Origin: an uncultured Bacteroidales bacterium
GTDB taxonomy: Bacteria; Bacteroidota; Bacteroidia; Bacteroidales; Muribaculaceae
Assembly: GCA_900549375.1 (NCBI GenBank)
Contig: URNY01000011.1
Location: 1-29,169 of the forward strand
Direction of reading: 5' to 3'
Length of the DNA: 29,169 bases
In this document: positions 14,426-22,717 of the stretch, one piece after another
Position numbering within the stretch: the first letter of the stretch is position 1
Layout of the letters: each line of letters opens with the position of its first letter
Translations under genes and position numbers: made by a program
Notes under the pieces: model-generated
The model's database searches: none
Told to the model about the DNA's origin: nothing
What the model saw: only the letters and a program-made list of their open reading frames with translations

Positions 14426-15241
14426 ATGAAAAATGCAGTTATCAAGTTCGCAGTGGCACTTATGCTTTTCGGAAGCGCCGACTGCGCGCTGGCACAATTC
14501 AATCTCAAGAAAGCCATTAGCGCGGGTTCAAAGGCAGTGCAGGCTCTTACCATCACCGATCAGCAGATGGCTGCCTATGTAAAAGAATCGGTTGACTGGA
14601 TGGATAAGAACAATCCGGTTCTTCCCGAAGACAACGATTATACCAAGCGTCTGCGCCGTCTCACGGCCGGTATCACCGAGGCTGACGGTATTCCTTTGAA
14701 TTTCAAGGTTTATAATGTCGTTGATATCAATGCTTTTGCATGTCCTGACGGTAGCGTGAGAGTGTTTTCCTCGTTGATGGATATAATGGACGACGATGAG
14801 CTTCTCGGTGTAATCGGCCATGAGATAGGCCACGTGCTGAAGCATCATTCGAAAAACGCATTCCGCACGCAATTGCTCACCGGAGCAGCCAAAGACGCAG
14901 TCTCTTCGGCAGGGGGAGCCGCAGCCGCTCTTACCGATTCCCAGCTCGGAAGTCTCGGGGAATCCCTTATTAATGCGAAATATTCACAGAAACAGGAGAA
15001 AGAAGCTGACAATTGCGGCTATGATTTCCTGCGGGCCCACGGCAAGAATCCCTGGGGAATGGTAATGGCATTTGAGAAACTTTCCCGGTTGGAGGGAGGT
15101 GCGTCCAAACAGAGCTATATCCAGAAGATGTTCTCTTCGCATCCCGACACACAAGCCCGCATCAAAGCCATGACAAAGCGTTGCGAGAAAGACGGCATCG
15201 CCCGTCCGGCAACTGAAACTCCGGCCGCGAGCGGCAAATAA
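14426..15241 (+). CDS. Exported M48-family metalloprotease
   Basis: The 271-residue product has a signal peptide (residues 1-23, cleavage after ALA) and an M48 peptidase domain. The zinc motif is HEIGH at 132-136 (His132, Glu133, His136), and Glu191 in QEKEADNCGYDF is the expected third ligand, so the site is complete. There are no further membrane helices, so it resembles the periplasmic YggG/LoiP/BepA-type branch, not HtpX. Such enzymes degrade misfolded envelope proteins. Cys20 sits in GSADC, but Asp at -1 argues against a lipobox. The ATG at 14426 follows a full-consensus promoter. The SprT-like gene begins 49 bp after its stop and is probably co-transcribed. Confidence 0.9.
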   Translation: MKNAVIKFAVALMLFGSADCALAQFNLKKAISAGSKAVQALTITDQQMAAYVKESVDWMDKNNPVLPEDNDYTKRLRRLTAGITEADGIPLNFKVYNVVDINAFACPDGSVRVFSSLMDIMDDDELLGVIGHEIGHVLKHHSKNAFRTQLLTGAAKDAVSSAGGAAAALTDSQLGSLGESLINAKYSQKQEKEADNCGYDFLRAHGKNPWGMVMAFEKLSRLEGGASKQSYIQKMFSSHPDTQARIKAMTKRCEKDGIARPATETPAASGK

Positions 15242-15290
15242 AAAGGAGAACTCCGCCAGATAGATAGGAGAGGTATCCAAAAGACGTCAG

Positions 15291-15968
15291 ATGCGCGCCA
15301 ATATAGAATTTATCAGCCGGAAATACCGCGAGTTCAACGATCTTTGTTTCGGAGGGACGCTTCCTGAAGTGCCGCTGAGAATCAGCAGGTCGAGGCGCAC
15401 GTTGGGCTGTCTGAAATATCGCAGAAGCCGTCGGCTTTTCGGAAAAGACCGTCTCACCGATTTTTCAATCTGGATAAGCAATTGTCTCGATCTTTCGCAA
15501 GACGTGATAGAGGATACGTTGATCCATGAGATGATCCATCTTTATATCCATAGCAACGGACTCCGCGACACGTCGGCCCATGGAGAACTGTTCCGCAAAT
15601 GGATGCGGCGTATCAACACACTGCACGGGCGACACATCACAATAAGCCGTCGCAGTTCCGCCGAGGAGAATGCCACCGACATGGTTCGCAGAGGTCATTA
15701 TATATGCGTGACGCGCTTACGCACGGGCGAGACCATGATAACGGTTGCCGCCCGCACGCGGGTGTTCGATCTTCACCGGCAACTCGAGTCGTTGAGTGAG
15801 GTTGACAGTTTCGAATGGCGATATAGCGAGTCGGCGGCTTTCAACCGTTTTCCCCGATCGAGAACCTTGAAATTCTATCGCATCGCCATCGACATCATGG
15901 CGGCTCTCGGCGAAGCGCGAACTTGCCTATGCGACGGACGTTCACTCCGCTTCGCTCCTGCGAAATGA
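15291..15968 (+). CDS. SprT-like zinc metalloprotease-domain protein
   Basis: The product has 225 residues. An SprT-like domain covers about residues 5-115, with HEMIH at 79-83 and a third likely ligand, His97, in TSAHGELFRKWMRRIN. The N-terminal part (FISRKYREFNDLCFGGTLP) is typical of the family, whose best-known eukaryotic member is the DNA-protein crosslink protease Spartan. The remaining 100 residues (about 120-225) are basic, lack a zinc-ribbon cysteine set and are not recognised. There is no signal peptide, so it should be cytoplasmic, unlike the exported M48 enzyme before it. GGAGAGG about 16 bases before the ATG is an unusually Shine-Dalgarno-like stretch for this phylum. The C-terminus is Arg-rich, possibly DNA binding, but this is speculative. 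Confidence 0.82.
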   Translation: MRANIEFISRKYREFNDLCFGGTLPEVPLRISRSRRTLGCLKYRRSRRLFGKDRLTDFSIWISNCLDLSQDVIEDTLIHEMIHLYIHSNGLRDTSAHGELFRKWMRRINTLHGRHITISRRSSAEENATDMVRRGHYICVTRLRTGETMITVAARTRVFDLHRQLESLSEVDSFEWRYSESAAFNRFPRSRTLKFYRIAIDIMAALGEARTCLCDGRSLRFAPAK

Positions 15969-15975
15969 AAAATTT

Positions 15976-16007
15976 TTTGTTTTAGATTGTTATAAATCTT
16001 ATATTTG
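15976..16007 (+). promoter_or_regulatory. Predicted promoter of pulA
   Basis: TTTG (15976-15979), 20 bases and TATATTTG (16000-16007) give a full match to the Bacteroides consensus. The start would lie near 16014, about 34 bases before the pulA ATG. Confidence 0.78.
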
Positions 16008-16047
16008 CATTAGTAATTGCAAAGGCTTAACCAAATTCTTATCTTAC

Positions 16048-18087
16048 ATGAAAACATCCGGAAAAATAATCGCTATAACTACCGTTATGAGTATATTTCC
16101 GTTTACAGGAAATCTGATTCAATCCGAGGCTATTGCCCGCAGCTCCTATGATACCCGGTTCGTATCCTATCCCACCTACGACGGAGAAGACCTTGAAATG
16201 ACTGTCGGCGCTGATGCCACCCGCTTCCGCCTCTGGAGTCCGAAAGCGGAGGAGGTTCAACTCAATCTTTATGACAACGGTCAGACCGGCGCGCCTTACA
16301 AGACAATTCAGATGAAGGCAGATCTCTCCAACGGCACATGGACAGCGTCCGTGCCCGGTCCGCTTTACGGCAAGTTTTATACTTTCCGGGTGAAACAAGG
16401 GGGCAAATGGCTCGACGAAACTCCGGGAGTCTGGGCAAAGGCTGTCGGAGTGAACGGCAAAAGAGCCGCCATCATTGATTTCAGCAAGACCGACCCTGAG
16501 GGCTGGGGTACCGACAAAGGTCCGGAAGTGAAGAATTTCAGCGACGTGATTGTCTATGAGATGCATCATCGCGACATGTCGATGGATCCCTCGTCGGGAA
16601 TCGCCAATAAAGGTAAGTTTCTTGCTTTGACGGAAAAGGGGACCCTTTCGCCCGACAGTCTGAAGACAGGTATCGACCATCTGAAGGAATTGGGAGTGAC
16701 ACATGTGCACATCCTGCCTTCCTATGATTATAACTCAGTAGATGAGGCCAATCTCTGGAAGAACACCTATAACTGGGGGTATGATCCGCAGAATTATAAT
16801 GCGCCTGAAGGATCCTATTCCACAAATCCGTCGGATCCCGCAACCCGCGTTCGGGAGATGAAAGAAATGGTAAAGGCCCTGCATGATGTCGGCATCGGCG
16901 TCATTATGGACGTAGTGTATAACCACACTGCCGAGAACGACGGCTCAAACTTTGAGCTGACGGCTCCCGGATATTACCACCGTCATTGGGACGACGGGCG
17001 CTATTCAGATGCATCCGGTTGCGGCAACGAAACCTCCTCGGATCTGAAACAGACCTCCGATTATATCGTGAATTCCGTGAAATATTGGGCCCGGGAATAT
17101 CATATCGACGGTTTCCGTTTCGATCTGATGGCGATCCACGACACGGAGACCATGAACCGCGTAGCTTCCGAGCTCAAAAAGATCAATCCCTCGATATTCG
17201 TTTATGGCGAAGGTTGGACAGCCGGCGATTCTCCTCTTGAGAAAGATCGGAGGGCATTGAAAGAGAATGTATCAAAGATGACGGATGTGGCTGTCTTTTC
17301 CGATGACCTTCGCGATGCTGTGAAAGGCCATTATACAGATGCTTCCGACCGCGGATTCGCTACCGGGAAGCCGGGACTTGAGGAAACCGTGAAGATCGGT
17401 ATCGTGGCTGCTACCTATCATCCCCAAGTGGACTATTCAAAAGGCAACAACTCGAAATTCCCCTATGCGAAGTCTCCGGAGATGATAGTGAATTATGTTT
17501 CATGTCATGATGACCTCTGTCTTACCGACAAACTCCGCAAATCCATGGCCGGCGAACCTGAGAAGAACATGCTCGATGCCGCAAAGCTTGCACAGACAAT
17601 AGTCTTCACTTCGCAGGGCACGCCTTTTATGTTTGCAGGCGAAGAGGTGTTCCGCGACAAGAAGGGAGTGCACAATTCTTACAACATGCCCGACTCGATC
17701 AATGCCATCGACTGGCGGAACAAAGCGCGTTATCACGATCTTTTCGAATACTATCAGGGGCTCATATCACTCCGCAAGGCGCATCCTGCGTTCCGCATGA
17801 CAACGGCGCAGGATATAGCGAGGAATCTTGTGTTCGACAAAATCGATTCCGAGAAGACACCCAATCTGATCTCTTACTCTCTGAAAAATCATGCCAACGG
17901 CGACAGCTGGGAAGAGATAAAGGTAGTGCTCAACGGTGCGGGAGAATCGCGGAAAGTGAAAGTGGCTAAAGGCGACTGGAAGATAGTGGCAAAAGACGGG
18001 CATATTTCCGCTTCCGGCGACCTCGGCACCACCCGAGGGGGCGAAGTCTCGTTGGCTCCATATTCGGCGCTTATTTTCGCCCGATAG
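16048..18087 (+). CDS. pulA: Exported type I pullulanase (GH13)
   Basis: The product is a 679-residue GH13 enzyme. A signal peptide (about residues 1-30, ending SEAIA) is followed by a CBM48-like beta domain (about 55-125) and the catalytic barrel. The type I pullulanase signature YNWGYDPQNYN is at 241-251. The catalytic set is intact: nucleophile Asp359 in GFRFDLM, acid/base Glu388 in YGEGW, and Asp488 in VSCHDD; the first conserved region is DVVYNH at 288-293. The enzyme hydrolyses alpha-1,6 branch points in pullulan, glycogen or starch limit dextrins. With an SPI signal and no lipobox it is probably periplasmic. It has its own promoter and is not next to susC/susD-like genes, so it likely supports a starch system located elsewhere or glycogen turnover. 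Confidence 0.95.
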   Translation: MKTSGKIIAITTVMSIFPFTGNLIQSEAIARSSYDTRFVSYPTYDGEDLEMTVGADATRFRLWSPKAEEVQLNLYDNGQTGAPYKTIQMKADLSNGTWTASVPGPLYGKFYTFRVKQGGKWLDETPGVWAKAVGVNGKRAAIIDFSKTDPEGWGTDKGPEVKNFSDVIVYEMHHRDMSMDPSSGIANKGKFLALTEKGTLSPDSLKTGIDHLKELGVTHVHILPSYDYNSVDEANLWKNTYNWGYDPQNYNAPEGSYSTNPSDPATRVREMKEMVKALHDVGIGVIMDVVYNHTAENDGSNFELTAPGYYHRHWDDGRYSDASGCGNETSSDLKQTSDYIVNSVKYWAREYHIDGFRFDLMAIHDTETMNRVASELKKINPSIFVYGEGWTAGDSPLEKDRRALKENVSKMTDVAVFSDDLRDAVKGHYTDASDRGFATGKPGLEETVKIGIVAATYHPQVDYSKGNNSKFPYAKSPEMIVNYVSCHDDLCLTDKLRKSMAGEPEKNMLDAAKLAQTIVFTSQGTPFMFAGEEVFRDKKGVHNSYNMPDSINAIDWRNKARYHDLFEYYQGLISLRKAHPAFRMTTAQDIARNLVFDKIDSEKTPNLISYSLKNHANGDSWEEIKVVLNGAGESRKVKVAKGDWKIVAKDGHISASGDLGTTRGGEVSLAPYSALIFAR

Positions 18088-18094
18088 GCCGATT

Positions 18095-18126
18095 TTTGGT
18101 ACTTAGTGAGGAATTTATTAATTTTG
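18095..18126 (+). promoter_or_regulatory. Predicted promoter of the TPR/pseudokinase gene
   Basis: TTTG (18095-18098), 20 bases and TAATTTTG (18119-18126) match the consensus. A perfect 10-bp palindrome, CGTGCGCACG (18137-18146), lies at about +4 to +13 and could be an operator. Confidence 0.72.
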
Positions 18127-18188
18127 TTTGGTTTGGCGTGCGCACGTAAAAATTCATCAGGCGGCATATCGGTCAACCGTACATTGTT

Positions 18189-20183
18189 ATGAAGAGGACA
18201 TTCCTTTCTACAGTTTTTTTTGCAGCAGTCGCTTTTTGCGCTTTTGCGACCCCGGTAAAAGAGGCACAAGTTGCGAAATTGCGTTCTGAATTATCATCTG
18301 TCAGTTCGCGCAAAGATTCGATAAAAATCCTTTACGACATATTGGACCTTTCACCTCGTAAAGACTACCAGCAGATAGGCGAGATGCTTTATGGCGTAGC
18401 GACTCGTGAGAAGGATCATGTTGTGAGAGCCGACGTGCTTCGCCTGATGTCGAACTCGACGAGCGATGATGCGGTGCTTGCACGGCTTCAGCGTCTGGCC
18501 TCGGGCCTTCCCAAAGGGACGGAGCAGAAGGAGACCGAGCTGTTTGTGAAGATCCGGCGGATCGCGCTGCAGGCGCGTATCGCTCCTGAAAATAAGCGCC
18601 GGGAGATGATCACCAAAATGATGGCTTTCGACGGCTATGACAAGATAGATGACTATGAGAAAATAGAGCGTCTCTATACAATCTGCGTTTATCTGAGCAC
18701 CTATATTCAGGGAGAAATTCTGGAAGAATATCTCGACGGGCTCGACCGTCTGATGAAAAGGACCCATATAAAGTCGTACGCCTTATATAACACCTTTTAC
18801 ACCGAGTCGGCCAACATCTATTCATCGATAGGCAACTCGCAGAAGGCTCTCGAAGCCGACCGCAAACTTCTCGGCATCATCGGTGAGCTGGAGAAGAAAT
18901 ATAAGGAGGAGGGAAGGAAATACCGCAATTACAATGTGAACAAATACATTGTATACCGGCGGATGTTGAGCAACTATAAGTCGTTGCCACAGCAGGAGGT
19001 GAACCGGTATTACAACAGAATCCTTGAATTGTGCAAAATTGATGAGGAGGTTGCCTCCGATTTCCGGGCCAAGCCCCGGGTCAAGGCATATTATGCTATG
19101 AAGAACAAGCATTATGCCGAAGCTGTGGTGCTGATCAAGGAGCAGCTCAAGCTGCCCTTGAGCGTGACGTTGCGTCCGCGCCTGCTCGAGATGCTCATGG
19201 AGGCATCACTCTCGCTCAATGACAAAGCGACCTTCTTATCGGCCAAGGCGGAGTTCGATTCCCTCGGGAGGGTAAACGATCTGAACAACTCCGATATCAA
19301 ATATAATGAGCTGAAAATCCGGTATGAAGCAAATATCCTGAAGGCAAAGAATTCCAGACTCGAGCTTGAGAACAAACAGGAGCAGATTTCTTCTACGCGC
19401 CGAATGATGGGTTTTGTCATAGGGGGCTGGGTAGTGCTCCTGGCGCTTCTCGGAATACTCCTTTTCTATTGGGGAAGATATCGTAAAACCGTTTCAGATA
19501 TCTCTGCATTTGTGGATTCCCTCGCTGCCGAACGCGACAAACTTAAGCTCCAGCGGTATCATGACTATTATAAGGAACATAGCGGAGAGGAGCCAGCAGG
19601 GTCGAGATCACAAGCCGATTTAGAAAGCGGGCGTGCTTTGTCGAATAAAACGTCTCTGGCCGACAAGATGAATTATATCATCAACGATATAATGTATATT
19701 TCCTCTATAGGACATGGGGAAAGCAGTAAATACAAAGGTTCGGATTCCGTAAGCGAAATAATGAGGCAATGCGCCGCTAAAGCCGAGAGGAATCTGACAG
19801 AAGGCAAAACAATCAAGGTTACATATCCGGATCCCGACTTCAGGATTAATGTCGATGCCGAGTGCCTGCGTTATCTTATCGACCATATCCTTGTAGTGGC
19901 TGAGAAACTCACACCCGCCGGAGGCGAATTCGAACTGCTCTGCACGGAAGAGAAGACGCTTAAACGCGCGCGTTTCGTGTTCCTGCACACCGGCGCTCCT
20001 TTCCCCTTTGGCAAGGAGGAGAAGATTTTCGACAATTTCGTGAATTATGCGGAACTTGCCCGCCAAGGGGACGCGGCATTGCGGATTTGCAGGATGATCA
20101 ACTTCCTGATTAATTCATCGCTTATTGCCGACCAAAGCTATGATAAGGGAGGGAAGCTCGTGCTCCTGATTCCGATGAAATGA
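18189..20183 (+). CDS. TPR sensor-like membrane protein with degenerate histidine-kinase ATPase domain
   Basis: The 664-residue product has a signal peptide (1-20), a helical repeat region of TPR type (about 25-385), a coiled coil, one membrane helix (about 409-428) and a cytoplasmic part. This is the architecture of Bacteroidetes TPR histidine kinases. The expected H-box is not recognisable around 490-530. The last 125 residues align in outline with a HATPase_c domain, but its key residues are changed. The N-box NLLxNAxKxT reads HILVVAEKLT (566-575), replacing the Mg-binding Asn by Val570. No DxGxG G1 box is seen; F-box-like KIFDNFV (612-618) and G2-like GDAALRIC (627-634) remain. It is therefore probably a pseudokinase or scaffold, perhaps in the DUF5112/DUF5113-type group. 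No response regulator is adjacent; the clc gene follows after 19 bp. Confidence 0.75.
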   Translation: MKRTFLSTVFFAAVAFCAFATPVKEAQVAKLRSELSSVSSRKDSIKILYDILDLSPRKDYQQIGEMLYGVATREKDHVVRADVLRLMSNSTSDDAVLARLQRLASGLPKGTEQKETELFVKIRRIALQARIAPENKRREMITKMMAFDGYDKIDDYEKIERLYTICVYLSTYIQGEILEEYLDGLDRLMKRTHIKSYALYNTFYTESANIYSSIGNSQKALEADRKLLGIIGELEKKYKEEGRKYRNYNVNKYIVYRRMLSNYKSLPQQEVNRYYNRILELCKIDEEVASDFRAKPRVKAYYAMKNKHYAEAVVLIKEQLKLPLSVTLRPRLLEMLMEASLSLNDKATFLSAKAEFDSLGRVNDLNNSDIKYNELKIRYEANILKAKNSRLELENKQEQISSTRRMMGFVIGGWVVLLALLGILLFYWGRYRKTVSDISAFVDSLAAERDKLKLQRYHDYYKEHSGEEPAGSRSQADLESGRALSNKTSLADKMNYIINDIMYISSIGHGESSKYKGSDSVSEIMRQCAAKAERNLTEGKTIKVTYPDPDFRINVDAECLRYLIDHILVVAEKLTPAGGEFELLCTEEKTLKRARFVFLHTGAPFPFGKEEKIFDNFVNYAELARQGDAALRICRMINFLINSSLIADQSYDKGGKLVLLIPMK

Positions 20184-20202
20184 TGAACTGAAGAGAGCAA
20201 GG

Positions 20203-21522
20203 ATGGCAGACGCGACTACAGGAATACTGACAAAACTGAAGGCCGATATCCCCCCAAACGGGGTGACTATACTCGCCGCTACGGTAGTGGGCCTGTTTGC
20301 GGGTCTTGCCACCGCGGCATTGCGTTTCGGACTCTCATGGTTTTCGGGGTTTCTCTCCAGAGAACTCGATAGTTTCAGCTATAATTTACGGCTGCTTCTG
20401 CTACCTGTTACCGGAATCTTTCTCGCCACCCTTTATCAGTATATAATCCGGGAAAATCTCGAGCATGGCACTGAGCAGCTTAAACAGCGTCTTGCCTGCC
20501 ACAGCTATTTTTTCAAGAAGTCGCATGTGCTGAGCCCGATTATAGGATGTTTCCTTACTTTAGGTTTCGGAGGGTCGGCCGGAGGTGAAGGTCCGAGCGC
20601 TTTCTCGGGAGCTGCAATCGGCAACAGGGTGTCGCGCTTTTTCAAGCTTACTCCCGACGCCACGCGGATTCTTTTCGGTTGCGGAGCGGCAGCCGGAATC
20701 GCAGGAATTTTCAAATCTCCTATCGGTGGAATGCTCTTCGCAATCGAAGTGTTGCGGATGGAGATGAGTGTAATAGGGCTTGTGGCTGTGGTGAGCGCGG
20801 CTCTCTCTTCGTTTGCCGTAGTCTACATTCTCACCGGATTCACCTGGAACGTATCGATTATCAGCATGCAGGTGTTCTGCCCCGATCAATTGGGCTGGAT
20901 AGCGCTTCTCGGAGTCGTCGGTGGTCTATACAGTATTTATTATTCCAAAACCCTTGATTTTGCGGGGCGTCTGTTCACACGGATCGGTAATCGTTGGGTG
21001 AGATGTTTCTCAAGCGGAATCACACTTTCGCTGATAATATTCCTGTTCCCTTCGATGTATGGCGACGGTTATAATATCGTAGGCAGCCTTATCAATGGCT
21101 ACAATGATTCCCTGATGCTTTATAGTCCGCTTTTTGATGATTCGCATCGGCTTGTGATAACCGTGATATGCGGTATCGCCGTTCTTTTGCTCAAAGGTGT
21201 AGCTGTAGGGGCTACCAATTATGGTGGCGGAGTCGCGGGCATTTTCGCACCGGCGATCTTCGCGGGATCGTTGTTGGGTTATCTTTTCGGCCTGGGAGTC
21301 AACACATGGTTCGATCCGTCGGTGTCTCCGGAATCCTTCGCGCTTATCGGAACAGCAGTGATACTGTCGGGAGCTGTGAAAGCCCCGATGCTTGCAATCT
21401 TTCTGGCTGCCGAGGTTTCGGACCGCTACGGATTTATCCTTGGATTTATCGCTGTATCGGCGGTGTCTTACATCGTGGTCTGGGCCTGCCGACAGGCTTC
21501 GTCGTCGAAGCGTAGCCAATAG
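20203..21522 (+). CDS. ClC-family chloride channel/transporter
   Basis: The product is a 439-residue polytopic membrane protein of the ClC family without a C-terminal CBS pair. The external gating glutamate is Glu129 in GSAGGEGPSAFSG (equivalent to the GREGP motif, Arg changed to Gly), and GVAGIFAP at 343-350 is the second anion-binding motif. The usual GSGIP motif is replaced by EHGTE near residue 87. At the position of the E. coli internal proton glutamate (FIIEEMR) the sequence reads FAIEVLR, with Val183, as in animal ClC channels. Proton coupling may therefore differ from the classical 2Cl/H antiporters. It follows the TPR/pseudokinase gene by 19 bp and likely shares its transcript. Its last 55 bp overlap the 3' end of the convergent gene at 21468. 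Confidence 0.9.
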   Translation: MADATTGILTKLKADIPPNGVTILAATVVGLFAGLATAALRFGLSWFSGFLSRELDSFSYNLRLLLLPVTGIFLATLYQYIIRENLEHGTEQLKQRLACHSYFFKKSHVLSPIIGCFLTLGFGGSAGGEGPSAFSGAAIGNRVSRFFKLTPDATRILFGCGAAAGIAGIFKSPIGGMLFAIEVLRMEMSVIGLVAVVSAALSSFAVVYILTGFTWNVSIISMQVFCPDQLGWIALLGVVGGLYSIYYSKTLDFAGRLFTRIGNRWVRCFSSGITLSLIIFLFPSMYGDGYNIVGSLINGYNDSLMLYSPLFDDSHRLVITVICGIAVLLLKGVAVGATNYGGGVAGIFAPAIFAGSLLGYLFGLGVNTWFDPSVSPESFALIGTAVILSGAVKAPMLAIFLAAEVSDRYGFILGFIAVSAVSYIVVWACRQASSSKRSQ

Positions 21523-22043
21523 GCTATAGGGTCGAAAACGACCTCAAACGGGTTTCCCCCTTTCTTCCCCTGAACACTTTTTACGTAATAGAACGAGCGT
21601 TGGGTGTCCCACGTGTCGATGTCGGCTTTCCTCGTCTCACCCGGAGGAATCGAGCATGAGAGTTTGATGAAACGGCGTGTGAGCTGGCGACCGTCAGGAG
21701 TGCGGTAATCAATGAAAAGCGATACTCCCGTGAGTACTCTGTCGGTTTTGTTGATGATGAAGAAACTCTCTTTTGCACTTCCCCTTTTCTTATCGAATCC
21801 TGTGAATACTACCTGGTCGAGGCGATAGCCGTTGTTGCATCTCTCGCATTGGGAGGCCACCATAAAACTTCCGGGAACCATCTCTTGCACGGTGTCGCTG
21901 TCGGCTGCATCTCGAGCCACTACTGCGACTGAGGCCTTCTTGCCGCCGGTCTTATGCTTATATCCTATTTTCCGGGCACCCGCCGGAAGGATGATAGTCA
22001 GGGTTACAATAGCAATGATAACAAATCCTGTATATAGTTTCAT
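21468..22043 (-). CDS. Conserved secreted protein of unknown function
   Basis: The 191-residue product has an N-terminal hydrophobic leader (about residues 5-23, LPAGA cleavage) and then a basic linker. A compact domain of about 120 residues follows, with the words QCERCNNGYRLDQVVFTGFDKK (a CxxC at Cys66/Cys69), ESFFIINKTDRVLTGVSLFIDYRT, SCSIPPGETRKADIDTWDTQ and VVFDPIAYWLRFD. This looks like an immunoglobulin-like periplasmic or surface domain; I recall similar unnamed proteins in Bacteroidales but cannot give a function. The 3' end overlaps clc by 55 bp on the opposite strand. It lies 82 bp downstream of another secreted protein gene and may be the last gene of the parE-coaD transcript; no promoter was seen in the gap. 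Confidence 0.75.
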   Translation of the reverse strand: MKLYTGFVIIAIVTLTIILPAGARKIGYKHKTGGKKASVAVVARDAADSDTVQEMVPGSFMVASQCERCNNGYRLDQVVFTGFDKKRGSAKESFFIINKTDRVLTGVSLFIDYRTPDGRQLTRRFIKLSCSIPPGETRKADIDTWDTQRSFYYVKSVQGKKGGNPFEVVFDPIAYWLRFDDEACRQAQTTM

Positions 22044-22125
22044 TGTAAAAGTTTTTGAGTGGGGAGTAGCCGCATATAAAACGTAATAAAGCGGGATAGA
22101 AACGAATGTGGAAGAGAATCTGCGT

Positions 22126-22695
22126 CTACAGGTAAACCGGGTTTTCAGGCAGGGCCGGCGGGTAGATGCGGATTATGCCGTGGGGAAGGTCCGCCGCCGG
22201 GTTGTCGTAGATAATTTTAAGCGACCTCCAGAATTTGGGCAGAAACCAGAGTGTGCGTGTCGTTATTTTTATGCGTGCAGGGCGAATCACCAGACTGTTT
22301 TCCTTTTCTCGAAATTCGGCTGAACATGAACGGGTATCGGAGAGAAGACCATAATCACGGCTCACCGAGAGAGACAGTTTGTATTTGTTTCGGTCGACGG
22401 TGGCTGTCATTCTGCCGATTGTCTCGCCCGGCTGCAGGCGGCAGTCAGGTCCCGAAATATGCACAATGTCGTAGCTTCTCGGTTTCCCGGGAGTCTTCTT
22501 AATTAACACGCGGGTCTCGTCTTCGGGAAATTCCCAAACGCCTTCGGGGCGTTCGAGCGGAGTGATGCGGCAATATTCCAAAGCATCTTCCATATCTCTC
22601 ACGGTTTTTTCGGCTCTTAGCGGAGTCGCCCATAAGAACGCTGCACCGGCGATTGCCGATACCACCAGGGTTTTTATGAATGATTCCGAGGACAT
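22126..22695 (-). CDS. Conserved secreted protein of unknown function
   Basis: The 189-residue product has a signal peptide (about 1-28, ATPLRA cleavage). The mature domain is mixed, with RDMEDALEYCRITPLERPEGVWEFPEDETRVLI, then YDIVHISGPDCRLQPGETIG and a beta-rich region ending WFLPKFWRSLKIIYDNPA and IIRIYPP. The WEFPEDETRV and GETIGRMTATVD parts suggest a small beta-barrel or lipocalin-like fold, but no known family is recognised with confidence. It starts 22 bp after the DUF3078 protein gene on the same strand, so it belongs to that operon. With the next secreted protein it forms a pair of uncharacterised envelope proteins downstream of an S41 protease. Confidence 0.7.
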   Translation of the reverse strand: MSSESFIKTLVVSAIAGAAFLWATPLRAEKTVRDMEDALEYCRITPLERPEGVWEFPEDETRVLIKKTPGKPRSYDIVHISGPDCRLQPGETIGRMTATVDRNKYKLSLSVSRDYGLLSDTRSCSAEFREKENSLVIRPARIKITTRTLWFLPKFWRSLKIIYDNPAADLPHGIIRIYPPALPENPVYL

Positions 22696-22717
22696 TGCCG
22701 TGAAAGGTTTTGTTGCG

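Noticed and set aside
18095..18188. Terminator after pulA
   Set aside because: No stem-loop followed by a T-run was found; the sequence is a promoter region with an unrelated palindrome.
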